A stretch of 64,000 nt of DNA from Promicromonosporaceae bacterium (GTDB lineage Bacteria > Actinomycetota > Actinomycetes > Actinomycetales > Cellulomonadaceae), in assembly GCA_009783295.1 (NCBI GenBank), contig WRHK01000010.1, positions 17,793 through 81,792 on the forward strand, read 5' to 3'. Of this stretch, positions 28,307 to 38,148 are shown in pieces. The translations under genes and the position numbers were made by a program. Position 1 is the first letter of the stretch. The number at the start of each line of letters is the position of its first letter. The notes beneath the pieces were generated by a model. That model ran no database searches, was not told the DNA's origin, and saw nothing but the letters and a program-made list of their open reading frames with translations.

Positions 28307-29215
28307 GTGCCCACGCCCCTGCTCGACGCCGTCCCCGCCGCCGCCTGGCGGGCCGACGTCGCGGCGCACGAGGCGCGCGCGGACGCTCTGACCGCGGTGT
28401 GGCGCGAGGCGCACGACGCCGGCCGCAAGCACGCCGTCGAGGACTTCCTCTTCACCTACTACCCCACCCGCCTGGGCACGCTGCGCCGGTGGAACCCCGG
28501 CGCGGGCGTGGTGCTGTCCGTCGCCGCCGACGACGAGCGCCACGGGTGGCGCTGGCACCGCACCCTGCCGCTGCCCGACGGCGGCACGGGCGTCACGCTC
28601 GACGTCGAGGCGTTCCTCGCCGAGCGCGGCGACGCCGTGCGGTGGGTGCGCGGCTTCGTCGCGGCGACGGGCGGCCGGGCGGGCTCGTTCGGCTGCTTCG
28701 GCCTGCACGAGTGGGCGATGGTCTACCGCGACGGTGCCACGGGCCGCGACCACCGCCACCCGCTGCCGCTGCGCCTCGGCGCGGACGGCACCGACGACGT
28801 GGTTGCCACGCACCGCCTGACGTGCACGCACATCGACGCGTTCCGGTTCTTCACGCCGGACGCCCGGCCGCTCAACGCCCTCACGCCCACGCGCGCCGAC
28901 CAGGCGGAGCTCGACCAGCCCGGCTGCCTGCACGCCACGATGGACCTCTACAAGTGGGCGCTGAAGCTGGGCCCGGCCGTGCCCGGCGACCTGCTGCTCG
29001 ACGCGTTCGAGCTGGCGCGCGACGTGCGGTACACGGACATGCAGGCCAGCCCGTACGACGTGTCGTCGTACGGGCTGGAGGCCGTGGCGATCGAGACGCC
29101 CGCGGGGAAGGCCGAGTACGTGCGCCGTCAGCGCGCGTTCGCCGAGCGCGGCCAGGCGCTGCGCGCCCGGCTGGTCGAGGCCTGCGACGCCGTGCTCGCG
29201 CTCGCCGAGCGCTAG
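28307..29215 (+). CDS. 3-methyladenine DNA glycosylase-like protein
   Basis: Conserved actinobacterial family: HAVEDFLFTYYPTRLGTLRRWNPGAGVVL...LHATMDLYKWALKLGP...LARDVRYTDMQASPYDV. Confidence 0.75.
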   Translation: MPTPLLDAVPAAAWRADVAAHEARADALTAVWREAHDAGRKHAVEDFLFTYYPTRLGTLRRWNPGAGVVLSVAADDERHGWRWHRTLPLPDGGTGVTLDVEAFLAERGDAVRWVRGFVAATGGRAGSFGCFGLHEWAMVYRDGATGRDHRHPLPLRLGADGTDDVVATHRLTCTHIDAFRFFTPDARPLNALTPTRADQAELDQPGCLHATMDLYKWALKLGPAVPGDLLLDAFELARDVRYTDMQASPYDVSSYGLEAVAIETPAGKAEYVRRQRAFAERGQALRARLVEACDAVLALAER

Positions 29216-29219
29216 CGCG

Positions 29220-30959
29220 CTAGGGGGCGGTGCGCTCCCCGGCGCTCGCCAGCGTCTGCCGCAGGTCGGCCACCAGCGCGGGCATGCCCAGGCTGGAGAC
29301 GTCCTTGTAGCCGTCGCTCGCACGCGTGACCAGGTACGACGGGTGGCGCATCGGCCGCCCGGCCTCCTTGGCGCGCGCGTCCGCCCACCGCTTGCCCACG
29401 CCGAGCGCCACGGCCCAGGGCAGGTTGGACGCGTCGGCGTGCGGGTCCGCGGGCCCGACGTCGGCGCTGCGCAGCGACCCGTCGAGGCGCCCGGCGAACG
29501 CCCGCACCTCGGCCTGCGCGCGCAGTCCCGACGTGGTGCGCAGCACGCCCGCCTGGGGGCTGAGGCACGGGAGCGCCCCGGCCAGGAAGGCCCCGGGGAT
29601 CAGCGCGACGACGGAACCGCCCGGGTGCCAGATCGCGAGGCCGACGGTCGCGAGCGCCGCGACGACGACCGCCAGGATCAGCCACAGGCGCAGGTGGGGC
29701 CCCTTGACCCCGCCGGCGTCGCGCAGGGAGCCGTGGGTGGCGTCGGCGGCCGCCGCGCGGGCGGCGCGGAGCACCTGGCCCGCGGACGGGTCCTGCGGGC
29801 GGATGAGCGTGGTCTGCTGCCCGAACGCCTCGACGACGGCGAGCGTCACGGGGTCGAGCCCGGCAGCACGCACGGTGGCGTCGTCGGCACGGTCGACGGC
29901 CCAGCCGCGGTCCACCGCCCGGATCAGCACGACGCCGCGCGCGGCGGCCTCGAACAGCGACGCGAGCACCGTGTCCTCGGGGAGCTGGCCCGTGGCGAGG
30001 TAGGCGCCCTGGACCGGCCCGAGGCCCGCCGGGCGACCCGAGTACCGCCGCACCCGGGCGGTGCGCCAGCCGCCGACCCACCAGGTCAGCACGATGCCCC
30101 CGGCGAGGGCCGCGAGCGCCAGCACGACGATGAGCAGCAGCGGCACCAGGCCGGTGCCGAGCACCGGGTCCCACCGGCTGGCCCACGGGGTGCCGGCGCC
30201 GGTGCCGGGCACCTGCGTGTCGACGTCGGCGTGGAACGCGATCGACGCGAACGGGGCGAGGTTCGTGGCGGACGCGTCGAGCGTGGCGGCGCCCTCGCCG
30301 TCGCTGGTGGCGCACGCCTTGCCGCCCGCGGTGCAGTGCAGGCCGGACGCCTTGCCCGGCAGGGTCACGGTGACGGTGGCGTTGACCACCTGCTGCGGCC
30401 AGCCGGCGGGCAGGGCGTCCCAGTCGAGGCGCGCGCCGTGGTCGCCGGGCTGGAGCACGCCGTCGATCGTGTAGCGCAGCTGGTAGACGTAGACGCCCGG
30501 GTCGAGCTGCGTCGCCTCGTCGCCCGTGCGCAGCGCCGTCGTGCGGCCGCCCTGCTCGGAGGTGAGCTCGACGTGCGCGGCCGGTGCGTCGGCGCCCAGG
30601 TAGGCGGCGCGCGCGTCGTCGACGCGCCATGTGGCGTCGGCGCTGGCCGAGATGATCCGGGCGCTGACGTCGCGCGGCTCGCGGCGGACGCCGTCGGCAC
30701 CCTCCGTCGCACGCGGGAAGTACTGGACCAGGCCGATCTCGTTCTGGCCGGTGACGTGCACCTTCACGCGCTCGCCCACCTCGGCGGAGCCGTCGTGGTC
30801 GACGGTCACGGTGATGTCGTCCGACTGGATGGTCACGCCCGCCTGCATCTCCGGACGCGACGACGCCTCGGTCCAGGAGATGCCCGGCAGGGCGAGGCCC
30901 ACGACGACGAGGGCGAGGACGGCGACCCGGGCCGTCCACCACGCGATGGCGCTGTTCAC
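29220..30959 (-). CDS. DUF2207-domain membrane protein
   Basis: N-term signal/TM; extracellular domain ITVTVDHDGSAEVGERVKVHVTGQNEIG...; C-term TM plus YSGRPAGLGPVQGAYLATGQLPEDTVLASLFEAAARGVVLI. Confidence 0.82.
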   Translation of the reverse strand: MNSAIAWWTARVAVLALVVVGLALPGISWTEASSRPEMQAGVTIQSDDITVTVDHDGSAEVGERVKVHVTGQNEIGLVQYFPRATEGADGVRREPRDVSARIISASADATWRVDDARAAYLGADAPAAHVELTSEQGGRTTALRTGDEATQLDPGVYVYQLRYTIDGVLQPGDHGARLDWDALPAGWPQQVVNATVTVTLPGKASGLHCTAGGKACATSDGEGAATLDASATNLAPFASIAFHADVDTQVPGTGAGTPWASRWDPVLGTGLVPLLLIVVLALAALAGGIVLTWWVGGWRTARVRRYSGRPAGLGPVQGAYLATGQLPEDTVLASLFEAAARGVVLIRAVDRGWAVDRADDATVRAAGLDPVTLAVVEAFGQQTTLIRPQDPSAGQVLRAARAAAADATHGSLRDAGGVKGPHLRLWLILAVVVAALATVGLAIWHPGGSVVALIPGAFLAGALPCLSPQAGVLRTTSGLRAQAEVRAFAGRLDGSLRSADVGPADPHADASNLPWAVALGVGKRWADARAKEAGRPMRHPSYLVTRASDGYKDVSSLGMPALVADLRQTLASAGERTAP

Positions 30960-31027
30960 GCCGCGAGGGTAGGGCACGCGGCACCGGGTGCGAAATGGGC
31001 TGTTCGCCCTGTGGAAGAGACGCCGCG

Positions 31028-31786
31028 TCAGGCGCGCGCCGCAAGCGCCCCGTCGAAGAACGCGAGCACGCTCGTCCAGGCGGCCGAGGCGGCCTCGGGC
31101 GTGTACGCGTGGGAGTTGGTGTCGTTGAAGAACGCGTGGCCCGCGCCCTCGTAGACGGTCGCCTCGAACGCGACTCCGGCGTCGGCCATCGCCTTCTCGA
31201 CGTCGGGCAGGCCGTCCATGAGCCGGGCGTCCTGGTGGCCGTAGTAGGCGTGGACGGGGCAGGCGATCCGGGCGACGTCGGCGCTCGCGGGCGGCGAGCC
31301 GTAGAACGGCGCGGCGGCCTGGACGCGGGGGTCGGCGGCGGCGAGCGCGAACGTGTACGAGCCGCCGAAGCAGAAGCCCAGGGCTGCGACCCGGCCGTCG
31401 ACCCCGGGCTCCTCTTCCAGGGCGTCGACCACGCGGCGCAGCGCGCCGACGGCCCACACGCCGTACTCGGGCTGGTTCGCGGCGGTCATGGCCTCGCGCA
31501 TCATCGGCTGCATGCGGGTGCGCTCCGCCTCGTCCGCCGACTCGCGCAGGCGCTGCAGCTCGGCCCCGACCTCCGGGGTGACGCCGCCGTGGCTCAGGAT
31601 GTCGGGCGCGTAGACGACGTAGCCCTGCGCGGCGAACCGGTCGGCCACGTCCTTGACGTGGTCCACGAGGCCCCAGATCTCGTGGACGACGACGAGGCCG
31701 CCCTTGATGGCGACGCCCTCCGGCGGGGTGCTGCGGTAGGCGGCGAAGTCGCCCAGGTCGACGGTCGTTCCACGCAAGGTGCTCAT
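31028..31786 (-). CDS. Dienelactone hydrolase-family protein
   Basis: GGLVVVHEIWGLVDHVKDVADRFAAQGYVVYAPDIL; ALGFCFGGSYTFALAA. Confidence 0.93.
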   Translation of the reverse strand: MSTLRGTTVDLGDFAAYRSTPPEGVAIKGGLVVVHEIWGLVDHVKDVADRFAAQGYVVYAPDILSHGGVTPEVGAELQRLRESADEAERTRMQPMMREAMTAANQPEYGVWAVGALRRVVDALEEEPGVDGRVAALGFCFGGSYTFALAAADPRVQAAAPFYGSPPASADVARIACPVHAYYGHQDARLMDGLPDVEKAMADAGVAFEATVYEGAGHAFFNDTNSHAYTPEAASAAWTSVLAFFDGALAARA

Positions 31787-31831
31787 GCGCCGCATGATGG
31801 CACCCTCGCCTGAGCGGTTACCCTCGGCGCC

Positions 31832-32755
31832 ATGACCACCCTGGCGCTCGGGCGCGCCGACGCGCGCGCGGCCGGGCTGGCCCTCGCGGTGGCGTCCGCG
31901 ATCTCGTTCAGCCTCTCGGGCGCGCTCGCGAGCGGCCTGCTCGAGACGGGCTGGTCGCCGGGCGCGGTGGTGCTGGTCCGGATCGCGCTGGGCGCGCTGG
32001 TCGTGGCCCCGGCCGGGGTGCGGGCGCTGCGCGGGCAGTGGTCACTGGTGCGGCGCAACGCGGGCCGCGTGCTGCTGTACGGCGCGCTCGCGGTGGCGGG
32101 CGCACAGCTCGCCTACTTCTACGCGATCCAGCGCATGCCCGTCGGGCCCGCGCTGCTGGTCGAGTACACGTCCCCCGCGGCCGTCGTGGCGTGGATGTGG
32201 GCACGGCACGGGCAGCGGCCCGGGCGGCTCACGCTGGGCGGCGCGGCGGTCGCGGCCGTCGGGCTGCTGCTCGTGCTCGACCTGCTGGGCGGCACGCACC
32301 TCGACCCGGTCGGTATCGCCTGGGCACTGGGCGCCATGGTGGGCGCTGCCACCTTCTTCGTGGTCGGGTCCAGCACGTCGGGCGGGCTGCCGCCGCTGGC
32401 GCTCGTGGCCGGGGGCCTGACGGTGGGCGGCGCGCTGCTGGGGCTGGCGGGCCTGGTCGGGGTGCTCCCGCTCACCGCCACCGCCACGTCGCCGGTCTAC
32501 GGCGGCGCGGCCGTGCCGTGGTGGCTGCCGCTGCTGGGGCTGGGCGTCGTGACCGCCGGGCTCGCCTACGTGACCGGGGTGCTGGCGGCCCGGCGGCTCG
32601 GGGCCCGGCTGGCGTCGTTCGTGGGGCTGCTCGAGGTGGTGGCCGCGGTGCTGTTCGCGTGGCTGCTGCTGGGGCAGCTGCCCACGCCCGTGCAGCTGCT
32701 GGGCGGCGTGCTGGTGCTGGCCGGCGTCGCGGCCGTCCAGGCGGGCGAGCGATGA
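31832..32755 (+). CDS. EamA/DMT-family transporter
   Basis: Ten-TM-type sequence; ISFSLSGALASGLLETGWSPGAVVLVRIALGALV... Confidence 0.9.
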   Translation: MTTLALGRADARAAGLALAVASAISFSLSGALASGLLETGWSPGAVVLVRIALGALVVAPAGVRALRGQWSLVRRNAGRVLLYGALAVAGAQLAYFYAIQRMPVGPALLVEYTSPAAVVAWMWARHGQRPGRLTLGGAAVAAVGLLLVLDLLGGTHLDPVGIAWALGAMVGAATFFVVGSSTSGGLPPLALVAGGLTVGGALLGLAGLVGVLPLTATATSPVYGGAAVPWWLPLLGLGVVTAGLAYVTGVLAARRLGARLASFVGLLEVVAAVLFAWLLLGQLPTPVQLLGGVLVLAGVAAVQAGER

Positions 32756-33507
32756 CGCCGCTGGCGGCCCCGCCGCCCGGGCCCGTCCCCGTGCCGGCCG
32801 CCGTCCGCCGGGCCGCCGGGGCGGACGCCGTGGCGCCCGTGTGGCGCAACGAGCTGGGCGGCCTCACGTTCCGCCTGCTCGCGCACGACGGCACGGCCCG
32901 GTTCGCCAAGTGGTCGCCCGCGAGCGCCGGCATCGACCTCGCCGCCGAGGCCGCCCGGCTGCGCTGGGCGTCGCCGTGGACGCCGGTCCCGGAGGTGCTC
33001 GACCTGAGCGACGACGCCGACGGCGCCCAGCTGCTCGTCACGCGCGGCCTGCCGGGCCGCTCCGCGGTGGACCCGCGCTGGCTGGCCGAGCCGGCGACGG
33101 CCGCTCGCGCCCTGGGCGAGGGCCTGCGGTCGCTGCACGACGCGCTGCCCGCGGACGCGTGCCCGTTCGACTGGGGCGTCGAGGCCCGCCTGGCTCGGCT
33201 GCGCCCCGACGTCCGCCCCGAGGTGCGAGCTGCGCTGGCCGACGCGCCCGACGTCGAGCGCGCCGTCGTCTGCCACGGCGACGCCTGCGCCCCAAACACG
33301 CTCCTGGCCGACGACGGCCGCTGGACGGCGCACGTGGACCTGGGGACGCTGGGCGTCGCCGACCCCTGGGCCGACCTGGCGGTCGCGGCGATGAGCACGG
33401 GCTGGAACTACGGCCCGGGCTACGAGGGCGCCGTCTACGAGGCGTACGGCGTCGAGCCGGACGCGGAGCGGATCGCGTACTACCGGATGCTGTGGGACGC
33501 GGGGTGA
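32752..33507 (+). CDS. Aminoglycoside phosphotransferase APH(3')-like kinase
   Basis: AVVCHGDACAPNTLLADDGRWTAHVDLGTLGVADPWADLAVA; overlaps the transporter stop by 4 nt (ATGA). Confidence 0.85.
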   Translation: MTPLAAPPPGPVPVPAAVRRAAGADAVAPVWRNELGGLTFRLLAHDGTARFAKWSPASAGIDLAAEAARLRWASPWTPVPEVLDLSDDADGAQLLVTRGLPGRSAVDPRWLAEPATAARALGEGLRSLHDALPADACPFDWGVEARLARLRPDVRPEVRAALADAPDVERAVVCHGDACAPNTLLADDGRWTAHVDLGTLGVADPWADLAVAAMSTGWNYGPGYEGAVYEAYGVEPDAERIAYYRMLWDAG

Positions 33508-33530
33508 GCCGTACGGGAGAATGGGCGGCG

Positions 33531-36185
33531 ATGACCACCACCACGCCCACGACCCCTCGCCCGGCGGGCACCCTGATCCCGTACCTGCCGCCGCCCACCG
33601 GCAAGGCGCCGGACGCCGACACCCTCTTCGAGTCGTACGCGCAGTGGGCCGCCGACGGCGGCCGCCCGCTGTACCCGCACCAGGAGGAGGCGCTCCTGGA
33701 GGTGATGACGGGCTCGCACGTGGTGCTGGCGACCCCGACGGGCTCGGGCAAGTCGCTCGTGGCGATGGGCGCGCAGTTCGCGGCGCTGGCAGCGCACCGC
33801 GCGGGCCGCGGCGGGCGCACGTTCTACACGGCGCCGCTCAAGGCGCTGGTGAGCGAGAAGTTCTTCGACCTGGTGGCGGCGTTCGGGTCCAAGAACGTGG
33901 GCATGATGACGGGCGACTCGGCGGTCAACGCCGACGCCCCGATCATCTGCTGCACGGCCGAGATCCTGGCCAACCTGGCGCTGCGCCGGGGGGCGGGCAC
34001 CCCGGGCGACGAGGACGGGATCGCCCAGGTGGTCATGGACGAGTTCCACTACTACGGCGACCCGCAGCGCGGGTGGGCGTGGCAGGTGCCCCTGCTGGAG
34101 CTGCCGCACACGCAGTTCCTGCTCATGTCGGCGACGCTCGGCGACACCTCCGCGCTGCGCGAGGACCTCGAGGAGCGCACGGGCCGCCCGGTGGCCGAGG
34201 TCGCGGGCGCCGAGCGCCCGGTGCCGCTGACGTTCGCGTACTCGGTCGAGCCGCTCACCGAGGTGATCGAGGAGCTCGTCACCACGCACCGCGCGCCCGT
34301 CTACGTCGTGCACTTCACGCAGAAGGACGCCGTCGAGCGGGCCCAGTCGCTGCTCTCGATGAACGTCGCGAGCAAGGCCGACAAGGACGCCATCGCCGCC
34401 GAGCTCGGCGCGTTCCGCTTCGGCACGGGCTTCGGCAAGACGCTCAGCCGCCTGGTGCGGCACGGCGTCGGCGTGCACCACGCCGGGATGCTGCCCAAGT
34501 ACCGCCGCCTGGTGGAGCGCCTCACGCAGAAGGGCCTGCTCAAGGTGGTGGCGGGCACCGACACGCTCGGCGTGGGCATCAACGTGCCCATCCGCACCGT
34601 GCTCATGACGGGCCTGGTGAAGTTCGACGGCGAGCGCATGCGGCACCTCACGGCGCGCGAGTTCCACCAGATCGCCGGGCGCGCGGGCCGCGCCGGGTTC
34701 GACACGGTGGGCGAGGTCATCGTCATGGCTCCCGAGCACGTCATCGAGAACCGCAAGGCCCTGCAGAAGGCGGGCGACGACCCGAAGAAGCTCAAGAAGA
34801 TCGTCCGCAAGAAGGCCCCGGCCGGGTCGGTGAACTGGACCGACGCGACGTTCGAGCGCCTGCGCGACGCCGACCCCGAGCCGCTCACCTCCCAGTTCCG
34901 CGTCTCGCACGCCCTGGTGCTCAACGTGCTCGCCCGCCACACCGACCCGGTCGAGGCGATGCGCCACCTGCTCACCGCGAATCACGACACCGAGGGCGCG
35001 CAGCTGGGCCACGTGCGCCAGGTGTTCCGCATCTACCGCTCGCTGCGGCAGGCGGGCGTGGTCGAGCGCGTGCGCGTCCCGGACGCCACGCGCGCCACCG
35101 GCTGGCGGCCGTCGGTCCGCCTCACCGTGGACGTGCCCCGCGACTTCGCGCTCAACCAGACCCTGTCCCCGTTCGCGCTCGCGGCGATGGACCTGCTCGA
35201 CGTCGAGGGCCCCTCCCACGCGCTCGACGTCGTCTCCGTCATCGAGGCGACCCTCGACGACCCGCGCCAGATCCTCTACGGGCAGCAGAACGCGGCCCGG
35301 GGCGAGGCCGTCGCCGCGATGAAGGCCGAGGGCATCGAGTACGAGGAGCGCATGGCGCTGCTCGAGGACGTCACGTGGCCCAAGCCTCTGGCGGGGCTGC
35401 TCGAGCCGGCGTTCGTGATCTACAAGCAGACCAACCCGTGGGTCGCCGACGCCGAGCTCGCCCCCAAGTCCGTGGTGCGCGACATGGTGGAGCAGGCGAT
35501 GACCTTCCCGGAGGTCGTCAGCCGCTACCAGCTCGAGCGCACCGAGGGCGTGGTGCTGCGCTACCTCGCCGACGCGTACCGGGCCCTGCGCCAGGTGGTG
35601 CCCGAGGAGCACCGCACCGAGGAGGTCGCCGAGATCGTCGAGTGGCTGGGCGAGCTGGTGCGCGGCACCGACTCGTCGCTGCTGGACGAGTGGGAGCGGC
35701 TGGCGAACCCCGTGGACGACGACGTCGCCCCGCCCGCGCCCGCGGACGACCTCGACGAGCCGCCCGCCCGCCCCGTCACAGGCAACCCGCGCGCGTTCCG
35801 CCGCCTGGTCCGCAACGCGATGTTCCGCCTGGTCGAGCTCGCGGCGCGCGAGCGCTACGAGGCGCTGGGTGCGGCGTCGGGCACAGCGGCGTGGGACGCC
35901 GACGCCTGGGAGGACGCCCTCGACGACCTGTTCGTGGAGCAGGGCGACGACGCCATCGGCGTGGACGCCCCGGCCCGCGCGTCGGCGCTGCTGACCATCC
36001 TCGAGCCCGGCGCGGAGCTGCCCGCCGGCGGCCGCGTCGAGCCCGGCACGTGGTGGGTGCGCCAGACGCTCGACGACGACGACGGCAACCACGACTGGGC
36101 GATCACCGCGCTCGTCGACCTGGCCGCCAGCGACGAGGCGGGCGCCGTCGCGCTCACCGTGCTGCACGTCGGCCCGATCGCCTGA
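33531..36185 (+). CDS. DEAD/DEAH-box RNA helicase (DUF3516-type)
   Basis: VVLATPTGSGKSLVAMGAQFAAL; VVMDEFHYYGD; LLMSATLGD; HQIAGRAGRAGFDTVGEVIV. Confidence 0.93.
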   Translation: MTTTTPTTPRPAGTLIPYLPPPTGKAPDADTLFESYAQWAADGGRPLYPHQEEALLEVMTGSHVVLATPTGSGKSLVAMGAQFAALAAHRAGRGGRTFYTAPLKALVSEKFFDLVAAFGSKNVGMMTGDSAVNADAPIICCTAEILANLALRRGAGTPGDEDGIAQVVMDEFHYYGDPQRGWAWQVPLLELPHTQFLLMSATLGDTSALREDLEERTGRPVAEVAGAERPVPLTFAYSVEPLTEVIEELVTTHRAPVYVVHFTQKDAVERAQSLLSMNVASKADKDAIAAELGAFRFGTGFGKTLSRLVRHGVGVHHAGMLPKYRRLVERLTQKGLLKVVAGTDTLGVGINVPIRTVLMTGLVKFDGERMRHLTAREFHQIAGRAGRAGFDTVGEVIVMAPEHVIENRKALQKAGDDPKKLKKIVRKKAPAGSVNWTDATFERLRDADPEPLTSQFRVSHALVLNVLARHTDPVEAMRHLLTANHDTEGAQLGHVRQVFRIYRSLRQAGVVERVRVPDATRATGWRPSVRLTVDVPRDFALNQTLSPFALAAMDLLDVEGPSHALDVVSVIEATLDDPRQILYGQQNAARGEAVAAMKAEGIEYEERMALLEDVTWPKPLAGLLEPAFVIYKQTNPWVADAELAPKSVVRDMVEQAMTFPEVVSRYQLERTEGVVLRYLADAYRALRQVVPEEHRTEEVAEIVEWLGELVRGTDSSLLDEWERLANPVDDDVAPPAPADDLDEPPARPVTGNPRAFRRLVRNAMFRLVELAARERYEALGAASGTAAWDADAWEDALDDLFVEQGDDAIGVDAPARASALLTILEPGAELPAGGRVEPGTWWVRQTLDDDDGNHDWAITALVDLAASDEAGAVALTVLHVGPIA

Positions 36186-36186
36186 C

Positions 36187-37650
36187 ATGGGCTTCCCCGC
36201 CCGCCGGGCCCTGACCGCCCCGCTCGCCGCCGTCGTGGTGGCCGGCGGCCTCGCGGCGCACGCGTGGCTGCCGTCCGCCGCCGCAGGCCCGGTCGGCGAC
36301 GCCCTCTACGCGACGCTCGTGGTGCTGCTGGTGGCGCTCGTCCGCCCGCGCACCCGCACCTGGGTTGCCGCCGCAGTCGTCTGGGGCATCAGCGCCGCCG
36401 TCGAGGCGCTCCAGCTCACGGGCCTGCCCGCCACCGTCGTCGCGCACGTGCCGCTCGCGCGCTACGCGCTCGGCACCACCTTCGCCGCCGTCGACCTCGC
36501 CTGGTACGCCGTCGGCGCGGCGCTCGGCGGGCTGCTCGTGGCCTTCGCGCGCTCTGACCTCGACGCCATCCAGGTGCGGCACACGCGCACGGCGAACCGC
36601 CGGCACCGCGTGCTGGTCCCGGCCATCGTGGCGGGCGTCCTGGCCGTCGCCGTCGCCGTGACGGGCACGCTCGCGTGGACCGTGCGCGGCGAGGCCCGCG
36701 ACCTGCGCTCGACGCTCGGCTCCGCCCGCACCGCGCTCGCGCAGTCGAAGGGCCAGGTCGCCGACGACGCCACGCGCACCGCGCTGAGCGCGTCGATCGC
36801 CGCGGCGGAGTCCCTGCTGCGCGAGACGCCGATCCTGCAGCGCGGCCCGCACGACGCCGTCCGCGCGGGCGACCTCGTCACGGCCGACGTCGACGCGGTG
36901 GCCGCGTCCCGCCTGACGAAGGCGCGGTCCGACGCCGACGCCGCACTCACCGCCCTCACTCCCGTGACGGCGCGCGCCACCCAGGTGCTCACCGCGACCG
37001 ACGGCCTGGCCGTCCCGGCCCCGCCCCGCACCGCCCTCAGCACGGCACTGGACGCCGCGAAGTCCGCGACGGCGGCCGCCGCGGGCCTCGACAAGGCGAC
37101 GCCCGCGCAGGCCGCCCAGGTCGAGGAGAAGGCCGCCGACCTCACCGCCGCCGCCCGCACGGTGCACCAGGCGACCGTCGCCCTGCTGACCGCCACGGAC
37201 GCCGCCCTGTGCCCCTACCCGGACCAGGTCTGGTTCCCCGAGGACGGCAAGATCCCCGACGCCGACCTCGCGCCCATCCCCTGGGCGCCGCAGTTCCGGC
37301 TCCGCAAGGACGTGCTGCCCCGGTTCGTGGCCATGGACGCGGCCTTCAAGGCGCAGTTCGGCCACGACCTGGTGGTCAACTCCGCGTACCGGTCCGTGGC
37401 CGACCAGCAGGCGGTCTACGGCGACCCCGCGCACCCGAACCCCGAGGCCGCGCCGCCCGGATGCTCCAACCACGGGCTCGGCACGGCCATCGACATCAAG
37501 GGCATCACCACGCCCGACAACGCCCAGTACGCGTGGCTGGCGGCGCACTCCCAGGAGTACGGCTGGTACCACCCGGCCTGGGCAGACCCCACGGGGCGCC
37601 TGCCGGAGCCATGGCACTGGCAGGCCGACGAGACCCCGACGGGCTACTGA
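36187..37650 (+). CDS. Fusion of DUF2809-like membrane domain with M15 (VanY-type) D-Ala-D-Ala carboxypeptidase domain
   Basis: N-term TM block (VWGISAAVEALQLTGLPATVVAHVPLARYALGTTFAAVDLAWYAVGAALG), coiled Ala-rich linker, C-term VVNSAYRSVADQQAVYGDPAHPNPEAAPPGCSNHGLGTAIDIKG...EYGWYHPAWADPTGRLPEPWHWQ. Confidence 0.85.
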   Translation: MGFPARRALTAPLAAVVVAGGLAAHAWLPSAAAGPVGDALYATLVVLLVALVRPRTRTWVAAAVVWGISAAVEALQLTGLPATVVAHVPLARYALGTTFAAVDLAWYAVGAALGGLLVAFARSDLDAIQVRHTRTANRRHRVLVPAIVAGVLAVAVAVTGTLAWTVRGEARDLRSTLGSARTALAQSKGQVADDATRTALSASIAAAESLLRETPILQRGPHDAVRAGDLVTADVDAVAASRLTKARSDADAALTALTPVTARATQVLTATDGLAVPAPPRTALSTALDAAKSATAAAAGLDKATPAQAAQVEEKAADLTAAARTVHQATVALLTATDAALCPYPDQVWFPEDGKIPDADLAPIPWAPQFRLRKDVLPRFVAMDAAFKAQFGHDLVVNSAYRSVADQQAVYGDPAHPNPEAAPPGCSNHGLGTAIDIKGITTPDNAQYAWLAAHSQEYGWYHPAWADPTGRLPEPWHWQADETPTGY

Positions 37651-37652
37651 CC

Positions 37653-38144
37653 GTGGCCGCGAAGAAGCCGCACGGGGGCACCCTGGCCGTCGTCGCGCTC
37701 GAGCGCGCAGGCGTCGCACACACCGTGCACCCCTACGTGCACGACGCGGCGTCCGACGTCGGGTACGGCCTCGAGGCGGCCGCCGCGCTCGGCGTGCCGC
37801 CCGCCCACGTGTTCAAGACGCTGCTGGCCGACGTCGACGGCCGGCTCGTGGTCGCCGTCGTGCCCGTGGACCGGCAGCTGGACCTCAAGGCGCTCGCGCG
37901 CGCCGTCGGCGGCAAGCGGGCGGGCATGGCGCAGCCCGCCGCGGCGGAGCGCGCGACGGGCTACGTGGTGGGCGGCATCTCGCCGCTCGGCCAGAAGCAG
38001 CGGCACGCCACCGTGGTCGACGCCTCGGCCGAGGCGTTCGACGTCGTCTACGTCTCGGGCGGACGCCGCGGGCTCGACGTCGGCCTCGCGCCGGCGGACC
38101 TGGTGCGGCTCACCGGTGCGACCGTGGCGGACGTCGCCCGCTGA
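37653..38144 (+). CDS. ybaK: YbaK/EbsC-type Cys-tRNA(Pro) deacylase
   Basis: GVPPAHVFKTLLADVDGRLVVAVVPVDRQLDLKALARAVGGKRAGMA; GYVVGGISPLGQKQRHATVVD. Confidence 0.93.
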   Translation: MAAKKPHGGTLAVVALERAGVAHTVHPYVHDAASDVGYGLEAAAALGVPPAHVFKTLLADVDGRLVVAVVPVDRQLDLKALARAVGGKRAGMAQPAAAERATGYVVGGISPLGQKQRHATVVDASAEAFDVVYVSGGRRGLDVGLAPADLVRLTGATVADVAR

Positions 38145-38148
38145 GCGC

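Noticed and set aside
32841-33530. N-terminal extension of the helicase ORF (1114-aa version)
   Set aside because: Overlaps the APH-like kinase in another frame and is Arg-rich noise; real start is ATG 33531
33480-36188. 902-aa minus-strand ORF opposite the DUF3516 helicase
   Set aside because: Mirror frame of a strongly conserved helicase; no recognisable domain
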